54,331 nucleotides of DNA, taken from the NCBI RefSeq assembly GCF_002210095.1, contig NZ_AQQR01000025.1:1-54331 (forward strand), written 5' to 3'. Under the pieces are notes generated by a model. It saw only the letters and a list, made by a program, of their open reading frames with translations, was not told the DNA's origin and made no database searches. The stretch's first letter is position 1; every line of letters starts with the position of its first letter. The stretch is from Marinibacterium profundimaris (GTDB taxonomy: Bacteria; Pseudomonadota; Alphaproteobacteria; Rhodobacterales; Rhodobacteraceae). Below, in pieces: positions 45,329 to 53,615 of the stretch. A program made the position numbers and the translations under genes.

Positions 45329-45553
45329 ATGAACGAGAAGTTCGAATTTCCGACGGGCGATCATCCGATCGTGTACGTGAAGGCGGTCGACGTGTCCGAT
45401 CTGCCCGAGGAGGTCCAGGCCGAGGCGGAAGGGCTGGACCAGATCTATGCCGTGCATGACGCCGAGGGCCAGCAGCTGGCGCTTGTGGCCGACCGGCGCA
45501 TGGCCTTCGTGCTCGCGCGCGAGAACGATTACGCGCCGGTCTCGCTGCACTGA
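45329..45553 (+). CDS. DUF1150 family protein
   Basis: A 74-residue protein matching DUF1150: IVYVKAVDVSDLPEEVQ, YAVHDAEGQQLALVADRRMAFVLARENDYAPVSLH (in part). Starts three bases after hsp20, so probably heat-induced with it. I recall the hsp20-DUF1150 pairing from other Rhodobacteraceae; a cochaperone role is only a guess. Confidence 0.92.
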   Translation: MNEKFEFPTGDHPIVYVKAVDVSDLPEEVQAEAEGLDQIYAVHDAEGQQLALVADRRMAFVLARENDYAPVSLH

Positions 45554-45561
45554 GACCGCGG

Positions 45562-45595
45562 CCCGGGGCACTCGCGCGGGCGCGCCCGCCCCGGG
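45562..45595 (+). terminator. GC-rich hairpin after DUF1150
   Basis: Arms CCCGGGGC and GCCCCGGG flank an 18-base loop containing a further GC-rich stem. Nine bases past the stop. No T run. Confidence 0.5.
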
Positions 45596-45738
45596 ACTGA
45601 CCAACACGACCCCGCCTTGCCGGTGCGGCCAGGCGGGAGCGTCCCGTCCAACCGCACGCGGTGAGGCGGCCGTGACGTGATCGCTGCAGGACGTCCGGTG
45701 AAATCAAGTCCGGTGAAATTGCCGTGCGAGGAGACCCC

Positions 45739-46629
45739 ATGAGACGCTACGCCTTTGACTGGGTCGATGCCTTCACCGACCGCGCCTTCGGGGGAAACGG
45801 CTGTGCCGTGGTCCATGACGGTGCCGCGCTGGACGACGCGACCTGCACGGATTTCGTCAAGGAAACCTCGTTGGTGGAATGCACCTTCACCGGCCCGTCG
45901 GACGTGGCAGACGTGCGGGTGCGCTATTTCCTGGCCAGCGGAGAGATCCCCTTTGCCGGGCATCCCACCATCGCCACCGTCGCCGCGCTGCGGGCGCGCG
46001 GCATCGCGACCGGGGATCACCTGACGCTGGAAACCGGCGCCGGCGTTGTGGCGATCACCATCGAGGGCGACCTGATCGAGATGACGCAGCGCGCGCCGGA
46101 ATTCGGCGTGATGCCGGGCCGCGCCGTGGTGGCCGGCGCCATTGGCCTGCCGGTGGATGCGATTCTGGGCGAGCCGCAGGTGGTTTCGACCGGCCTGCCC
46201 TTCTGCGTGACGGTTCTGCGCGATCACGCGGCGCTCAGGGCGGCCAGGCTGGACCCCGAGGCGATGCCGACTTTCAAGGCGGCCTGCGGGGTCGCGATGG
46301 ACGCGGTGCTGGAACCCTTCCTCGTGACGCTGGAGGGCGCGACCGGCACCGGCGACACCTTCTCGCGGCTGCTGATGCTGCCGCCGCTGCCGGCCGAGGA
46401 TCCCTTTACCGGGTCGGCTACCGGCGCCACGGCCGCCTATCTCTGGCACCACGGTCTGATGGAGCACGCGGGCTATACCGCCGAACAGGGTCACTGGATG
46501 GGCCGGCCCGGACAGGCCCGGGTAACGCGGATCGGCACGCCGGACTCCATCTCGGGCGTGAAGGTGGCAGGGCGCGGCTATGTCCTGATGCAGGGCGACG
46601 TGATCCTGCCGGACTCGGCCGAGATCTGA
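45739..46629 (+). CDS. PhzF family isomerase/epimerase-like protein
   Basis: A 296-residue protein with the diaminopimelate-epimerase-like fold of PhzF: DWVDAFTDRAFGGNGCAVVHDG, RVRYFLASGEIPFAGHPTIAT with the catalytic-site glutamate region, and DPFTGSATGATAAYLWHHG. PhzF in pseudomonads isomerises a phenazine precursor; there are no phenazine genes here, so the substrate is unknown. GAGGAG precedes the ATG at 45739. A 12-base direct repeat GTCCGGTGAAAT (45693-45704 and 45708-45719) lies just upstream. Confidence 0.9.
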   Translation: MRRYAFDWVDAFTDRAFGGNGCAVVHDGAALDDATCTDFVKETSLVECTFTGPSDVADVRVRYFLASGEIPFAGHPTIATVAALRARGIATGDHLTLETGAGVVAITIEGDLIEMTQRAPEFGVMPGRAVVAGAIGLPVDAILGEPQVVSTGLPFCVTVLRDHAALRAARLDPEAMPTFKAACGVAMDAVLEPFLVTLEGATGTGDTFSRLLMLPPLPAEDPFTGSATGATAAYLWHHGLMEHAGYTAEQGHWMGRPGQARVTRIGTPDSISGVKVAGRGYVLMQGDVILPDSAEI

Positions 46630-46637
46630 GCCGGGCG

Positions 46638-46685
46638 AAAATTTTCCCCTGAAAATTTTGGAAAGACTTTCCGGGAAAGTCTTTC
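46638..46685. terminator. Paired AT-rich hairpins (copy 3)
   Basis: First hairpin 46638-46659 has arms AAAATTTTC and GAAAATTTT with a CCCT loop; second 46661-46685 has arms GAAAGACTTTCC and GGAAAGTCTTTC around one G. Immediately past the phzF-like stop and followed by a third palindrome. Confidence 0.85.
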
Positions 46686-46694
46686 TGCAACGCA

Positions 46695-46726
46695 AAACGG
46701 CCCGCGATGCGCATCGCGGGCCGTTT
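46695..46726. terminator. 32-bp perfect palindrome, bidirectional terminator
   Basis: Arms AAACGGCCCGCGATGC and GCATCGCGGGCCGTTT meet without a loop. GC-rich stem flanked by A on one side and T on the other, between the convergent PhzF and ATP-sulfurylase genes. A classic two-way terminator. Confidence 0.85.
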
Positions 46727-46748
46727 CGTCTGTTCGGGTGCAGCCGGA

Positions 46749-48467
46749 TCAGATGGCGGCGATCAGCCCCATGCTTTCCAGCTTCAGGATCACCTGGTGT
46801 GCGCAGTTGTCGACATCGACATTCTCGGTGTCCAGCCGCAGTTCGGGGTGCTCGGGCACGTCGTAGGGGTCGGAAATCCCGGTGAATTCCTTGATCTTGC
46901 CTTCCCGCGCCAGCTTGTAGAGCCCCTTGCGGTCGCGGCGTTCGCATTCCTCGATCGAGGTGGCGACATGCACTTCGACGAAGGCGCCATATTGCTCGAT
47001 ATCCTCGCGGACGGCGCGCCGTGTCGCGGAATAGGGCGCGATGGGCGCGCAGATGGCGATGCCGCCGTTCTTCGTGATCTCGGATGCCACGTAGCCGATG
47101 CGGCGGATGTTCAGGTCGCGGTGCTCTTTCGAGAAGCCAAGCTCGGACGAGAGGTTCTTCCGCACGATGTCGCCGTCAAGCAGGGTGACCGGACGGCCGC
47201 CCATCTCCATCAGCTTGACCATCAGCGCGTTGGCGATGGTCGACTTGCCCGAGCCGGAGAAGCCGGTGAAGAACACGGTGAAGCCCTGCTGCGAGCGCGG
47301 CGGCTTGGTCTTGCGCAGCTCTGCGACCACCTCGGGGAAGGAGAACCATTCGGGGATCTCGAGCCCTTCCGACAGGCGGCGGCGCAGTTCGGTGCCCGAG
47401 ATGTTCAGGATGGTCACGTCATCCTTGTCGGCGATCTCGTCGTTGGGCTCGTACTGGGCGCGTTCCTGCACGTAGACCATGTGCTTGAAGTCGACCATTT
47501 CGATGCCGATTTCTTCCTGGTGCTCGCGGAACAGGTCCTGTGCATCGTAGGGGCCGTAGAAATCCTCGCCTGCCGAGTTCTTGCCCGGGCCGGCGTGGTC
47601 GCGGCCGACGATGAAATGGGTGCAGCCGTAGTTCTTGCGGATGATCCCGTGCCAGACGGCCTCGCGCGGGCCGGCCATGCGCATCGCCAGCGGCAGCAGC
47701 GACATGGTGGTGGTCGATCCCGGGTACTTGTCCAGCACCGCCTCGTAGCAGCGCACGCGGGTGAAGTGATCGACGTCGCCGGGCTTGGTCATGCCGACGA
47801 CCGGGTGGATCAGCAGGTTGGCCTGGGCCTCTTTCGCGGCGCGGAAGGTCAGCTCCTGGTGGGCGCGGTGCAGCGGGTTCCGGGTCTGGAACGCGACGAT
47901 GCGGCGCCAGCCGAGCTTGCGGAAATAGGCGCGCAGCTCGTTCGGGGTGTCGCGGCGGGCGCGGAAATCGTAGTGGATCGGCTGCTGGATACCGGTGACC
48001 GGACCGCCCAGGTAGACCTTGCCGGCCTGGTTGTGCAGGTAATAGACCGCCGGATGCGCGTCGTCATCGGCGCCAAAGACCTTCTCGGCCTCGTTCGACT
48101 TGTTCGGCACCCACTTGTCGGTGACGGTCATGGTGGCGAGGATCACGCCTTCCTGATCGCGCAGCGCGATGTCTTCGCCGATCTCGATCGTGTCGGCGAA
48201 TTTCTCGGACACGTCCAGCGTGATCGGCATCGGGAACAGCGAGCCGTCGGCCAGGCGCATGTTCTCGACGACACCGTTGTAATCTTCTTCCGAGAGAAAG
48301 CCCTTCAGCGGCGAGAACCCACCGTTCATCAGCAGCTCCAGATCGCAGATCTGGCGCGGGGTCAGGTCGTGGCTCTTGAAATTGCCGGCCTCGACCTTGA
48401 GCTTCTCCGCGCTGTCGTAGGACACGTAGAGTTCGGGGATCGGGGCCAGGTTGCTAAGCACTGTCAT
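46749..48467 (-). CDS. cysC: Bifunctional sulfate adenylyltransferase/adenylylsulfate kinase
   Basis: Activates sulfate to APS and phosphorylates APS to PAPS for assimilation. 572 residues, with an N-terminal PUA-like and ATP-sulfurylase part (QTRNPLHRAH 194-203, GRDHAG 288-293) fused to an APS kinase (Walker A GFSGSGKS 402-409, then LLDGDIVRKNL and GFSKEHRDLNIRR). This is the Sat-CysC single-chain type, not the CysDN heterodimer. Possible operator about 100 bases upstream. Ends at a bidirectional terminator. Confidence 0.97.
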   Translation of the reverse strand: MTVLSNLAPIPELYVSYDSAEKLKVEAGNFKSHDLTPRQICDLELLMNGGFSPLKGFLSEEDYNGVVENMRLADGSLFPMPITLDVSEKFADTIEIGEDIALRDQEGVILATMTVTDKWVPNKSNEAEKVFGADDDAHPAVYYLHNQAGKVYLGGPVTGIQQPIHYDFRARRDTPNELRAYFRKLGWRRIVAFQTRNPLHRAHQELTFRAAKEAQANLLIHPVVGMTKPGDVDHFTRVRCYEAVLDKYPGSTTTMSLLPLAMRMAGPREAVWHGIIRKNYGCTHFIVGRDHAGPGKNSAGEDFYGPYDAQDLFREHQEEIGIEMVDFKHMVYVQERAQYEPNDEIADKDDVTILNISGTELRRRLSEGLEIPEWFSFPEVVAELRKTKPPRSQQGFTVFFTGFSGSGKSTIANALMVKLMEMGGRPVTLLDGDIVRKNLSSELGFSKEHRDLNIRRIGYVASEITKNGGIAICAPIAPYSATRRAVREDIEQYGAFVEVHVATSIEECERRDRKGLYKLAREGKIKEFTGISDPYDVPEHPELRLDTENVDVDNCAHQVILKLESMGLIAAI

Positions 48468-48569
48468 TACAAATCTCTCGATGGTTCTTCCGCTGGGCGG
48501 CCGGAATACCGTCCGGTCGGGCGCGGCATAGACCGTGCGGATGCAGAAAGTCTAGCGTCCGTTGAATGA

Positions 48570-48590
48570 ATTCGGATGCTTTGTCCGAAT
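48570..48590. promoter_or_regulatory. Inverted repeat upstream of the sulfurylase gene
   Basis: Arms ATTCGGA and TCCGAAT flank TGCTTTG in an AT-rich region 103 bases before the gene start. The size and symmetry suit a dimeric regulator, for example a LysR-type sulfur regulator, but none is known here. Confidence 0.5.
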
Positions 48591-48662
48591 ATCCTGCATA
48601 ATCCGCTGATATATGAAAGACATCGGTGATTTTCCGCTTTCTGTGGGAAATGTGTCCTTTGG

Positions 48663-50360
48663 TTACTCACGCATTTCCGCCCCGGCTGTACCCGGCTGCA
48701 CCAGCGCGCTGTCGAGTCGCTCGGCACGGGAAACCGGCAGCGCATCAAGCGGTGCGTCGCGGCCGCGCAGTTCAAGCCAGACCATGGGCAGCCCGCTGGT
48801 GTCATGCCCCGCCGCCCGCAGCAGCGGGCCGGAGATCAGCAACTCGACCTGCAGCGTCTTGGTCTCGCCCTCCAGCCGGCTCGCGGCGTTGACCGTGTCG
48901 CCGATGATCGTGCGCGGCGCGTTGCCGGCCGCGCCGATCTCTCCCATCACCAGGTCGCCCAGGTGCAGGCCGATGCCGATGCGCACGGGGGCCGCGCCCT
49001 CGGCCCGCAACGTGGCGTTGAACGTGGCCAGCGCCGATCCGATGCCCTCGGCCGCCCGCAGCGCCATGCGGGCCGAGGTGGCCTCGTCCCGGCCGTCGAA
49101 GACCGCCAGCAGCCCGTCGCCCAGGTACTTGTCCACGATGCCGCCACATCCGGTGATCTGCGGCACGATCGCATCGAAGAAGCGGTTCAGCAGGAACACC
49201 ACGTCATAGGGAAACTGCCCCGCCGTGCGCGCCGTGAAGCCGCGGATGTCGAGGAACAGGATCGCCAGGCGCCGCTCCTCGCCCTGGCTTGCATGGGCGC
49301 GGTGCCGGCGCCCGTCGTTGCGGAAGACGCGGAATACGGTCAGGGACTCGGCCGGGCGCATCTGGCAGGCCAACCGCGCGCCGGGCGGAGCGTTGACGGC
49401 GGCCAGGGTTCGGGCCTCGGCCTCGGACGGTGGCGGCAACTGGTCCGCACCCTCCTCGACGATGACCCGGCAGGTGGAACAGCGCCCGCGCCCGCCGCAC
49501 AGCGCCGCATGGGGCACGTCATGGGCGCGGCTGATCTCAAGCAAGGTGGGCCCGCGCCGGGTGGTGACGGTGGGGCCGCCGACATAGCTGATGCGCACCG
49601 TGCCACGCCGCGCCAGCAGGCGGCGGATGATCCAAGCCAGCACCGCAGCACCCAGCGCCGCGAAGAAGGCCATCTTCGTGCCGTCCTGCAGGCGCATCAG
49701 GCTGACGAAGGCAGCGGCGTCGGGCCAGTTGTAGACCTCCCGCACCGCCGGGGCGATCGCCGGGTCGGCCAGCAGCCCCGAGATCCGCCGCCCCTCGGTC
49801 ACGTAACCGGCCAGCGCCCAGGTCGGCACGAAGACCGCCAGTCCGGCCATCACCGGCTCCCACCGGGGCCACCAGCGCGTCAGGCGCAGCCACATGTGCA
49901 GCCCGATGCAGCCGTGGATCCAGACCAGCAGCAACAGCAGCCCCTGCCGCCAGCCATCCGGCGTGCCCCAGATCAGCCCGGCGATGAAGCCGATCTCGAC
50001 ATCCACGTCAAAGCCCTGCTGGGCGCCACGGACAAAGGTGAAATGCGGGATCAACAGGACCGGGATCGCCAGCCCGAAAAGATACTGCACCCAGATTGCC
50101 AGCGGCATCCGGAACCGGCGCAGCGTGACCAGCCGGGCCAGCGCCAGGGCCACATGCGTCAGCAGCGCCCCGTAAAGCAGCACGGTGCCCGGGGCTGAAA
50201 GCTGCACGACCTGGCGCGCCGCCTGCATCGCCGCCGCCGCCTCGACCGAGACAAGGACCAGCCCGAGGTTCAGGAAATGCAGCAGGGCATGGGTAAAAAG
50301 GACAAGGCCGCTCGCGATGCGCAGTTTCGCCACGCGGCTTCCGCGCCAGAGCGCGCTCAT
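48663..50360 (-). CDS. Membrane-anchored class III adenylate cyclase with [2Fe-2S] domain
   Basis: A 565-residue fusion. Residues about 10-250 form about six membrane helices containing histidines 24, 28, 69, 106, 149 and 155, which could ligate heme. A plant-type ferredoxin domain follows (Cys288, 294, 297 in CGGRGRCSTC and Cys332). The C-terminal class III cyclase domain has metal aspartates Asp371 (FLDIRGFT) and Asp415 (KYLGDG), specificity Lys411, and Asn491/Arg495 (VNAASRLEG), all catalytic positions present, so it should make cAMP. The layout recalls the redox-controlled CyaC-type cyclases of rhizobia. ATG at 50360 follows AGGA. Confidence 0.93.
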   Translation of the reverse strand: MSALWRGSRVAKLRIASGLVLFTHALLHFLNLGLVLVSVEAAAAMQAARQVVQLSAPGTVLLYGALLTHVALALARLVTLRRFRMPLAIWVQYLFGLAIPVLLIPHFTFVRGAQQGFDVDVEIGFIAGLIWGTPDGWRQGLLLLLVWIHGCIGLHMWLRLTRWWPRWEPVMAGLAVFVPTWALAGYVTEGRRISGLLADPAIAPAVREVYNWPDAAAFVSLMRLQDGTKMAFFAALGAAVLAWIIRRLLARRGTVRISYVGGPTVTTRRGPTLLEISRAHDVPHAALCGGRGRCSTCRVIVEEGADQLPPPSEAEARTLAAVNAPPGARLACQMRPAESLTVFRVFRNDGRRHRAHASQGEERRLAILFLDIRGFTARTAGQFPYDVVFLLNRFFDAIVPQITGCGGIVDKYLGDGLLAVFDGRDEATSARMALRAAEGIGSALATFNATLRAEGAAPVRIGIGLHLGDLVMGEIGAAGNAPRTIIGDTVNAASRLEGETKTLQVELLISGPLLRAAGHDTSGLPMVWLELRGRDAPLDALPVSRAERLDSALVQPGTAGAEMRE

Positions 50361-50500
50361 CTGGTCCTGACCCGGTACTGCGTCATGGCGGCACCATGGC
50401 CAGCGGCCCTGCAAGGGTCAATGGGATCCGCCGGCCCCCGTCCTCATGCCACAGCCGGGCTGACGGCACCGGCTCAACAATATCCGACCCGGAGGCAGGC

Positions 50501-50536
50501 AATACCCCCGGGGGGCGGGTGGGGGCACTGCGCCCT
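50501..50536 (-). repeat. Degenerate composite repeat
   Basis: AATACCCCCGGGGGG followed by CGGGTGGGGGCACTGCGCCC resembles the minus-orientation composite repeat (AAATACCTCC, palindrome, GGGGGC...GCCCCC) but is decayed and lacks the distal tail. The rest of the 50361-50596 gap shows nothing else. Confidence 0.4.
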
Positions 50537-50596
50537 CCGGGGTCGGGGCGGCACCGCCGGACCACAAGGCCCCGGCGGCGCCCGTCGTGTCACACC

Positions 50597-52033
50597 TTAG
50601 GCAACGTCGAGATAGATCTCCTGCGCCGCGATCAGCTCATCCGCGTCATAGGCCTCCAGCCGCACGGTATAAAGCCCGGCGGCATTCGTCGTGTCGAAGA
50701 CGTCGTCGGTGAAGAAGCCGTAGTTCCACGAGTTCTGCAGATCGCCATCGGAGAAGAGATCGTCGCTGTATTCCGACCCGGTTTCGGTGAGATCGACGAA
50801 ATCCTCCGCCGCGCTGCCGTCCACGTCGGCAAGAAAGCGGAAGGTGAAGTCATCGTCATCGCCGGCCTCGGTGATCGTCGCGGCCCAGTCGATGTTCCAT
50901 TCCATCCGGTCGGTCGAGGCCGGGGTCGCTTCGAGGTCGAAGGTGGCCGTGCCGTCGGCGTTGTAGGTGACATCGTCTTCGTCCACGTCACCGCCGAACC
51001 GGATCTTGGCCTTGAGCGCCAGTTCGACGCCGGCGCCCTCGTGGCGGGAAACCGCGTAATTCGTCGCGGAATTCCCGTCACCGAAGATCATCTCGTCGCC
51101 GTCCTGGTCGTCGGTGGCGCGGTCGTCCAGGTCACCGAAGAACCGGTCGATGAAATCGGTCCGCGCATAGCCCTTGTCGTAATCATAGGCGCGCACGGCG
51201 TCGTAATCCTCGCCCTTGTTGTCCGCGCCGGAATAATAGGTCCGGTCGAGCAGGTCGGGATCGACGGCTTCGACCGCCGCGATCAGCTCGGCCTCCAGCG
51301 CACCGTCGAAGCGATCCTCGATCGCGTCGCGGCCCAGGTTGCCCAGCAGGTTGTCATGCAGCGACTGCAGTCGCTCGGGCACCAGGTCGCCATCCGGCCC
51401 GTCCGGGGTGAACTTCCCGATCAGATCGGTCAGCGGCGCGCCGCCATCCTCAAGGTAATCCGCATAGGCAATGCCCAGCCGCACGAAATTTTCGTTCACC
51501 GGCGCGTAATAGCCGTCCGCCACATAGCCGTCGTCCAGGTATTCCCAGATCACCGCGAATGTATTGGCCTTCGACCCGTCAATTGTCAGCGTCTGCGCCA
51601 GCGATCCGGCATCTGTCGTTGCCAGCTGTTCGGCAAGGAATTCATCTATATCGGTTTCGGTTTCAGCCTGTTGCGTGCCACTCTCGTCCGCACCGATAAA
51701 GCCCACGCCCGAAATGCCGATGTTGTCCGGCTCGCCGCCCTCGAAACTGACCCGCCCGAGGTCCTCCACCTGGATCGACCGCTCGCTCCAGGTTGTCAGG
51801 TCGAAAATGGTCGGGCGACCGCCCTCGGGCCGGACCAGAACGAAATTGTTGTAGTATTCAACGGTGTAATCCCCGTCCTGCCGCAATTCGAGCGAGCCGT
51901 CCGCATTCACGCCGACTGGAAACAGGCGGTCGCGCAGGTCTTCGAGAAAACGGAAAAAGTTAGACAGAAAAGAGTCGTTCGGTTCTTCTTCTTCGGCCGC
52001 TACGCTCTGTCTAAAAGTATTAAAACGTCCCAA
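50597..52033 (-). CDS. Large acidic protein of unknown function, TTG start
   Basis: A 478-residue protein, very rich in Asp and Glu, with a short EEEE run near residue 20 and no signal peptide or membrane segment. The start is a TTG at 52033 because GGGAGG lies seven bases upstream in ideal position, whereas no ATG with a site exists near the 5-prime end. The C-terminal half reads like beta-sandwich domains (for example YTVRLEAYDADELIAAQEIYLDV). Acidic composition and lack of a Sec signal would suit a calcium-dependent or type I secreted protein, but no RTX nonapeptides are present. The 5-prime codons are more AT-rich than in neighbouring genes. No family recognised. Confidence 0.75.
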   Translation of the reverse strand: MGRFNTFRQSVAAEEEEPNDSFLSNFFRFLEDLRDRLFPVGVNADGSLELRQDGDYTVEYYNNFVLVRPEGGRPTIFDLTTWSERSIQVEDLGRVSFEGGEPDNIGISGVGFIGADESGTQQAETETDIDEFLAEQLATTDAGSLAQTLTIDGSKANTFAVIWEYLDDGYVADGYYAPVNENFVRLGIAYADYLEDGGAPLTDLIGKFTPDGPDGDLVPERLQSLHDNLLGNLGRDAIEDRFDGALEAELIAAVEAVDPDLLDRTYYSGADNKGEDYDAVRAYDYDKGYARTDFIDRFFGDLDDRATDDQDGDEMIFGDGNSATNYAVSRHEGAGVELALKAKIRFGGDVDEDDVTYNADGTATFDLEATPASTDRMEWNIDWAATITEAGDDDDFTFRFLADVDGSAAEDFVDLTETGSEYSDDLFSDGDLQNSWNYGFFTDDVFDTTNAAGLYTVRLEAYDADELIAAQEIYLDVA

Positions 52034-52088
52034 TGGACTTCCTCCCTTACACTTTACCACACCGGGGAGAGGTGTCCGAAACACAAAA

Positions 52089-52113
52089 CAGGCCCCCCGG
52101 CGAGGGGAGCCTG
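52089..52113 (-). terminator. Intrinsic terminator of trxB
   Basis: On the minus strand, CAGGCTCCCC and GGGGGGCCTG pair around a short loop and are followed by TTTTGTGTTT. It lies 78 bases past the trxB stop and just ahead of the acidic-protein gene. Confidence 0.8.
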
Positions 52114-52190
52114 AATGGGACATCTTTGCGATGCAATCTATTTGGCCATAAAGCCGCTTAAACAGTCATCCAGCGAACATTTGGGTCCAA

Positions 52191-53156
52191 TTACTCTGCC
52201 GCTGCGGGAATTTTCGCATCCTGCGCCGCGAGGAATCGCTCGGCATCCAGCGCGGCCATGCAGCCCATGCCGGCGCTGGTCACGGCCTGGCGATAGACGT
52301 GATCGGTCAGGTCGCCGGCGGCAAAGACCCCGGGGATCGAGGTCCGCGTGGTGCCCGGCTCGACCTTCACGTAGCCGCCCATGTGGGTTTCCAGCTGGTC
52401 CTTGACCAACTCGCTGGCCGGCGCGTGGCCGATGGCGATGAAGACGCCCTTGGCCGGGATCTCGGTGATCTCGCCGGTGCGCACGTCACGCGCGCGGACG
52501 GCTTCGACGCCCTTGGGATTGTCGGTGCCCACCACCTCGGCCAGCTCGTGGAACCACAGGGTCTCGATCTTGGGATTGGCGAACAGCCGCTCCTGCAGGA
52601 TCTTCTCGGACCGCAGCTCGTCCCGGCGGTGGATCAGCGTGACCTTCGAGGCGAAATTCGTGAGAAACAGCGCCTCTTCCACGGCGGTGTTGCCGCCGCC
52701 GACCACGACGATCTCCTGTCCGCGGTAGAAGAACCCGTCGCAGGTGGCGCAGGCCGAGACGCCGAAGCCCTTGAAGGCCTCCTCCGTCTCCAGCCCCAGC
52801 CACTTGGCGCGCGCGCCGGTGGCCAGGATCACCGCGTCGGCGGTGTAGGTCGTGCCGCTGTCGCCTTTCGCGGTAAAGGGCCGCTTCGACAGGTCGAGAT
52901 CCGAGATGATGTCGCCGATGATCTCGGTCCCCATCTCCCTGGCATGGGCCTCCATCCGGACCATCAGGTCGGGGCCCTGCACCTCGGTGTCGCCGGGCCA
53001 GTTCTCGACCTCGGTGGTGGTGGTCAGCTGGCCGCCGGGCTCCAGACCCTGGACCAGAAGCGGCTCCAGCATGGCGCGGCTGGCATAGACGGCGGCCGTG
53101 TAGCCGGCCGGGCCGGAGCCGATGATCAGGACCTTGGTGTGACGCGTGTCGCTCAT
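52191..53156 (-). CDS. trxB: Thioredoxin reductase
   Basis: NADPH-dependent flavoprotein reducing thioredoxin, 321 residues. FAD motif [18 protein letters not shown], redox pair CATC (Cys136, Cys139), NADPH motif [16 protein letters not shown], and late [22 protein letters not shown] precedes the ATG at 53156. Divergent from the Lrp-family gene across 459 bases. Confidence 0.98.
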   Translation of the reverse strand: MSDTRHTKVLIIGSGPAGYTAAVYASRAMLEPLLVQGLEPGGQLTTTTEVENWPGDTEVQGPDLMVRMEAHAREMGTEIIGDIISDLDLSKRPFTAKGDSGTTYTADAVILATGARAKWLGLETEEAFKGFGVSACATCDGFFYRGQEIVVVGGGNTAVEEALFLTNFASKVTLIHRRDELRSEKILQERLFANPKIETLWFHELAEVVGTDNPKGVEAVRARDVRTGEITEIPAKGVFIAIGHAPASELVKDQLETHMGGYVKVEPGTTRTSIPGVFAAGDLTDHVYRQAVTSAGMGCMAALDAERFLAAQDAKIPAAAE

Positions 53157-53563
53157 GAGATGTCTCCCGTGGATCTGGCGGCGGCGGGACTTATAACGGA
53201 GACCGGATATAGGCGCTGTCGCCGCGCAACGAAACCCCCACCCGGGCACAGGGCCGCGATTGACCCGGACGCCGCCGCCGGGCCGCCGGTTTTTCAGCGC
53301 CCGGCCCGGTGCCAACAGCGCCGGCCAGCCCTTGGGCAGCCCCCCCGTGCCCCCGGCGCCCCCCCCCATTCGGCGGGCCCGCCGCCCCTGCATGCCCGCT
53401 TTGTCGCGCCACCGCGCGGCAGGCTCTGGCGCAGGGCACGCGGCTGTGGCAAGGGGCAGAACAAGGGGCACGACGGCGTCCGGTTGGTCACTCCTGCGCG
53501 ATGTTAAGCATCTCTTTGCAGGATTGTCATTTTCAGGCTGTACTGCGCCGCAGCGAAAGATTA
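53157..53563. other. Intergenic region between trxB and the Lrp gene
   Basis: Long gap without a supported gene. The part 53335-53375 has C runs of up to nine; 53500-53563 becomes AT-rich toward the Lrp promoter. It should hold the trxB promoter on the minus strand, which I cannot pinpoint. Confidence 0.55.
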
Positions 53564-53591
53564 TTGCGCAGAGACTGCGCACTGCTATAAG
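53564..53591 (+). promoter_or_regulatory. Candidate promoter and operator of the Lrp-family gene
   Basis: TTGCGC (53564-53569) and TATAAG (53586-53591) are 16 bases apart. Two TGCGCA palindromes (53565-53570 and 53576-53581) lie within the promoter, spaced by GAGAC, a plausible site for autoregulation. Confidence 0.5.
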
Positions 53592-53615
53592 AAATGCAAA
53601 ACGGAGGTGAGCACG

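Noticed and set aside
45739-46629. Phenazine biosynthesis gene
   Set aside because: Only the PhzF fold is present; no other phz genes occur, and PhzF-like proteins are widespread with other roles.
52089-52113. Promoter-region operator of the acidic-protein gene
   Set aside because: The hairpin with a T run on the minus strand fits a trxB terminator better.
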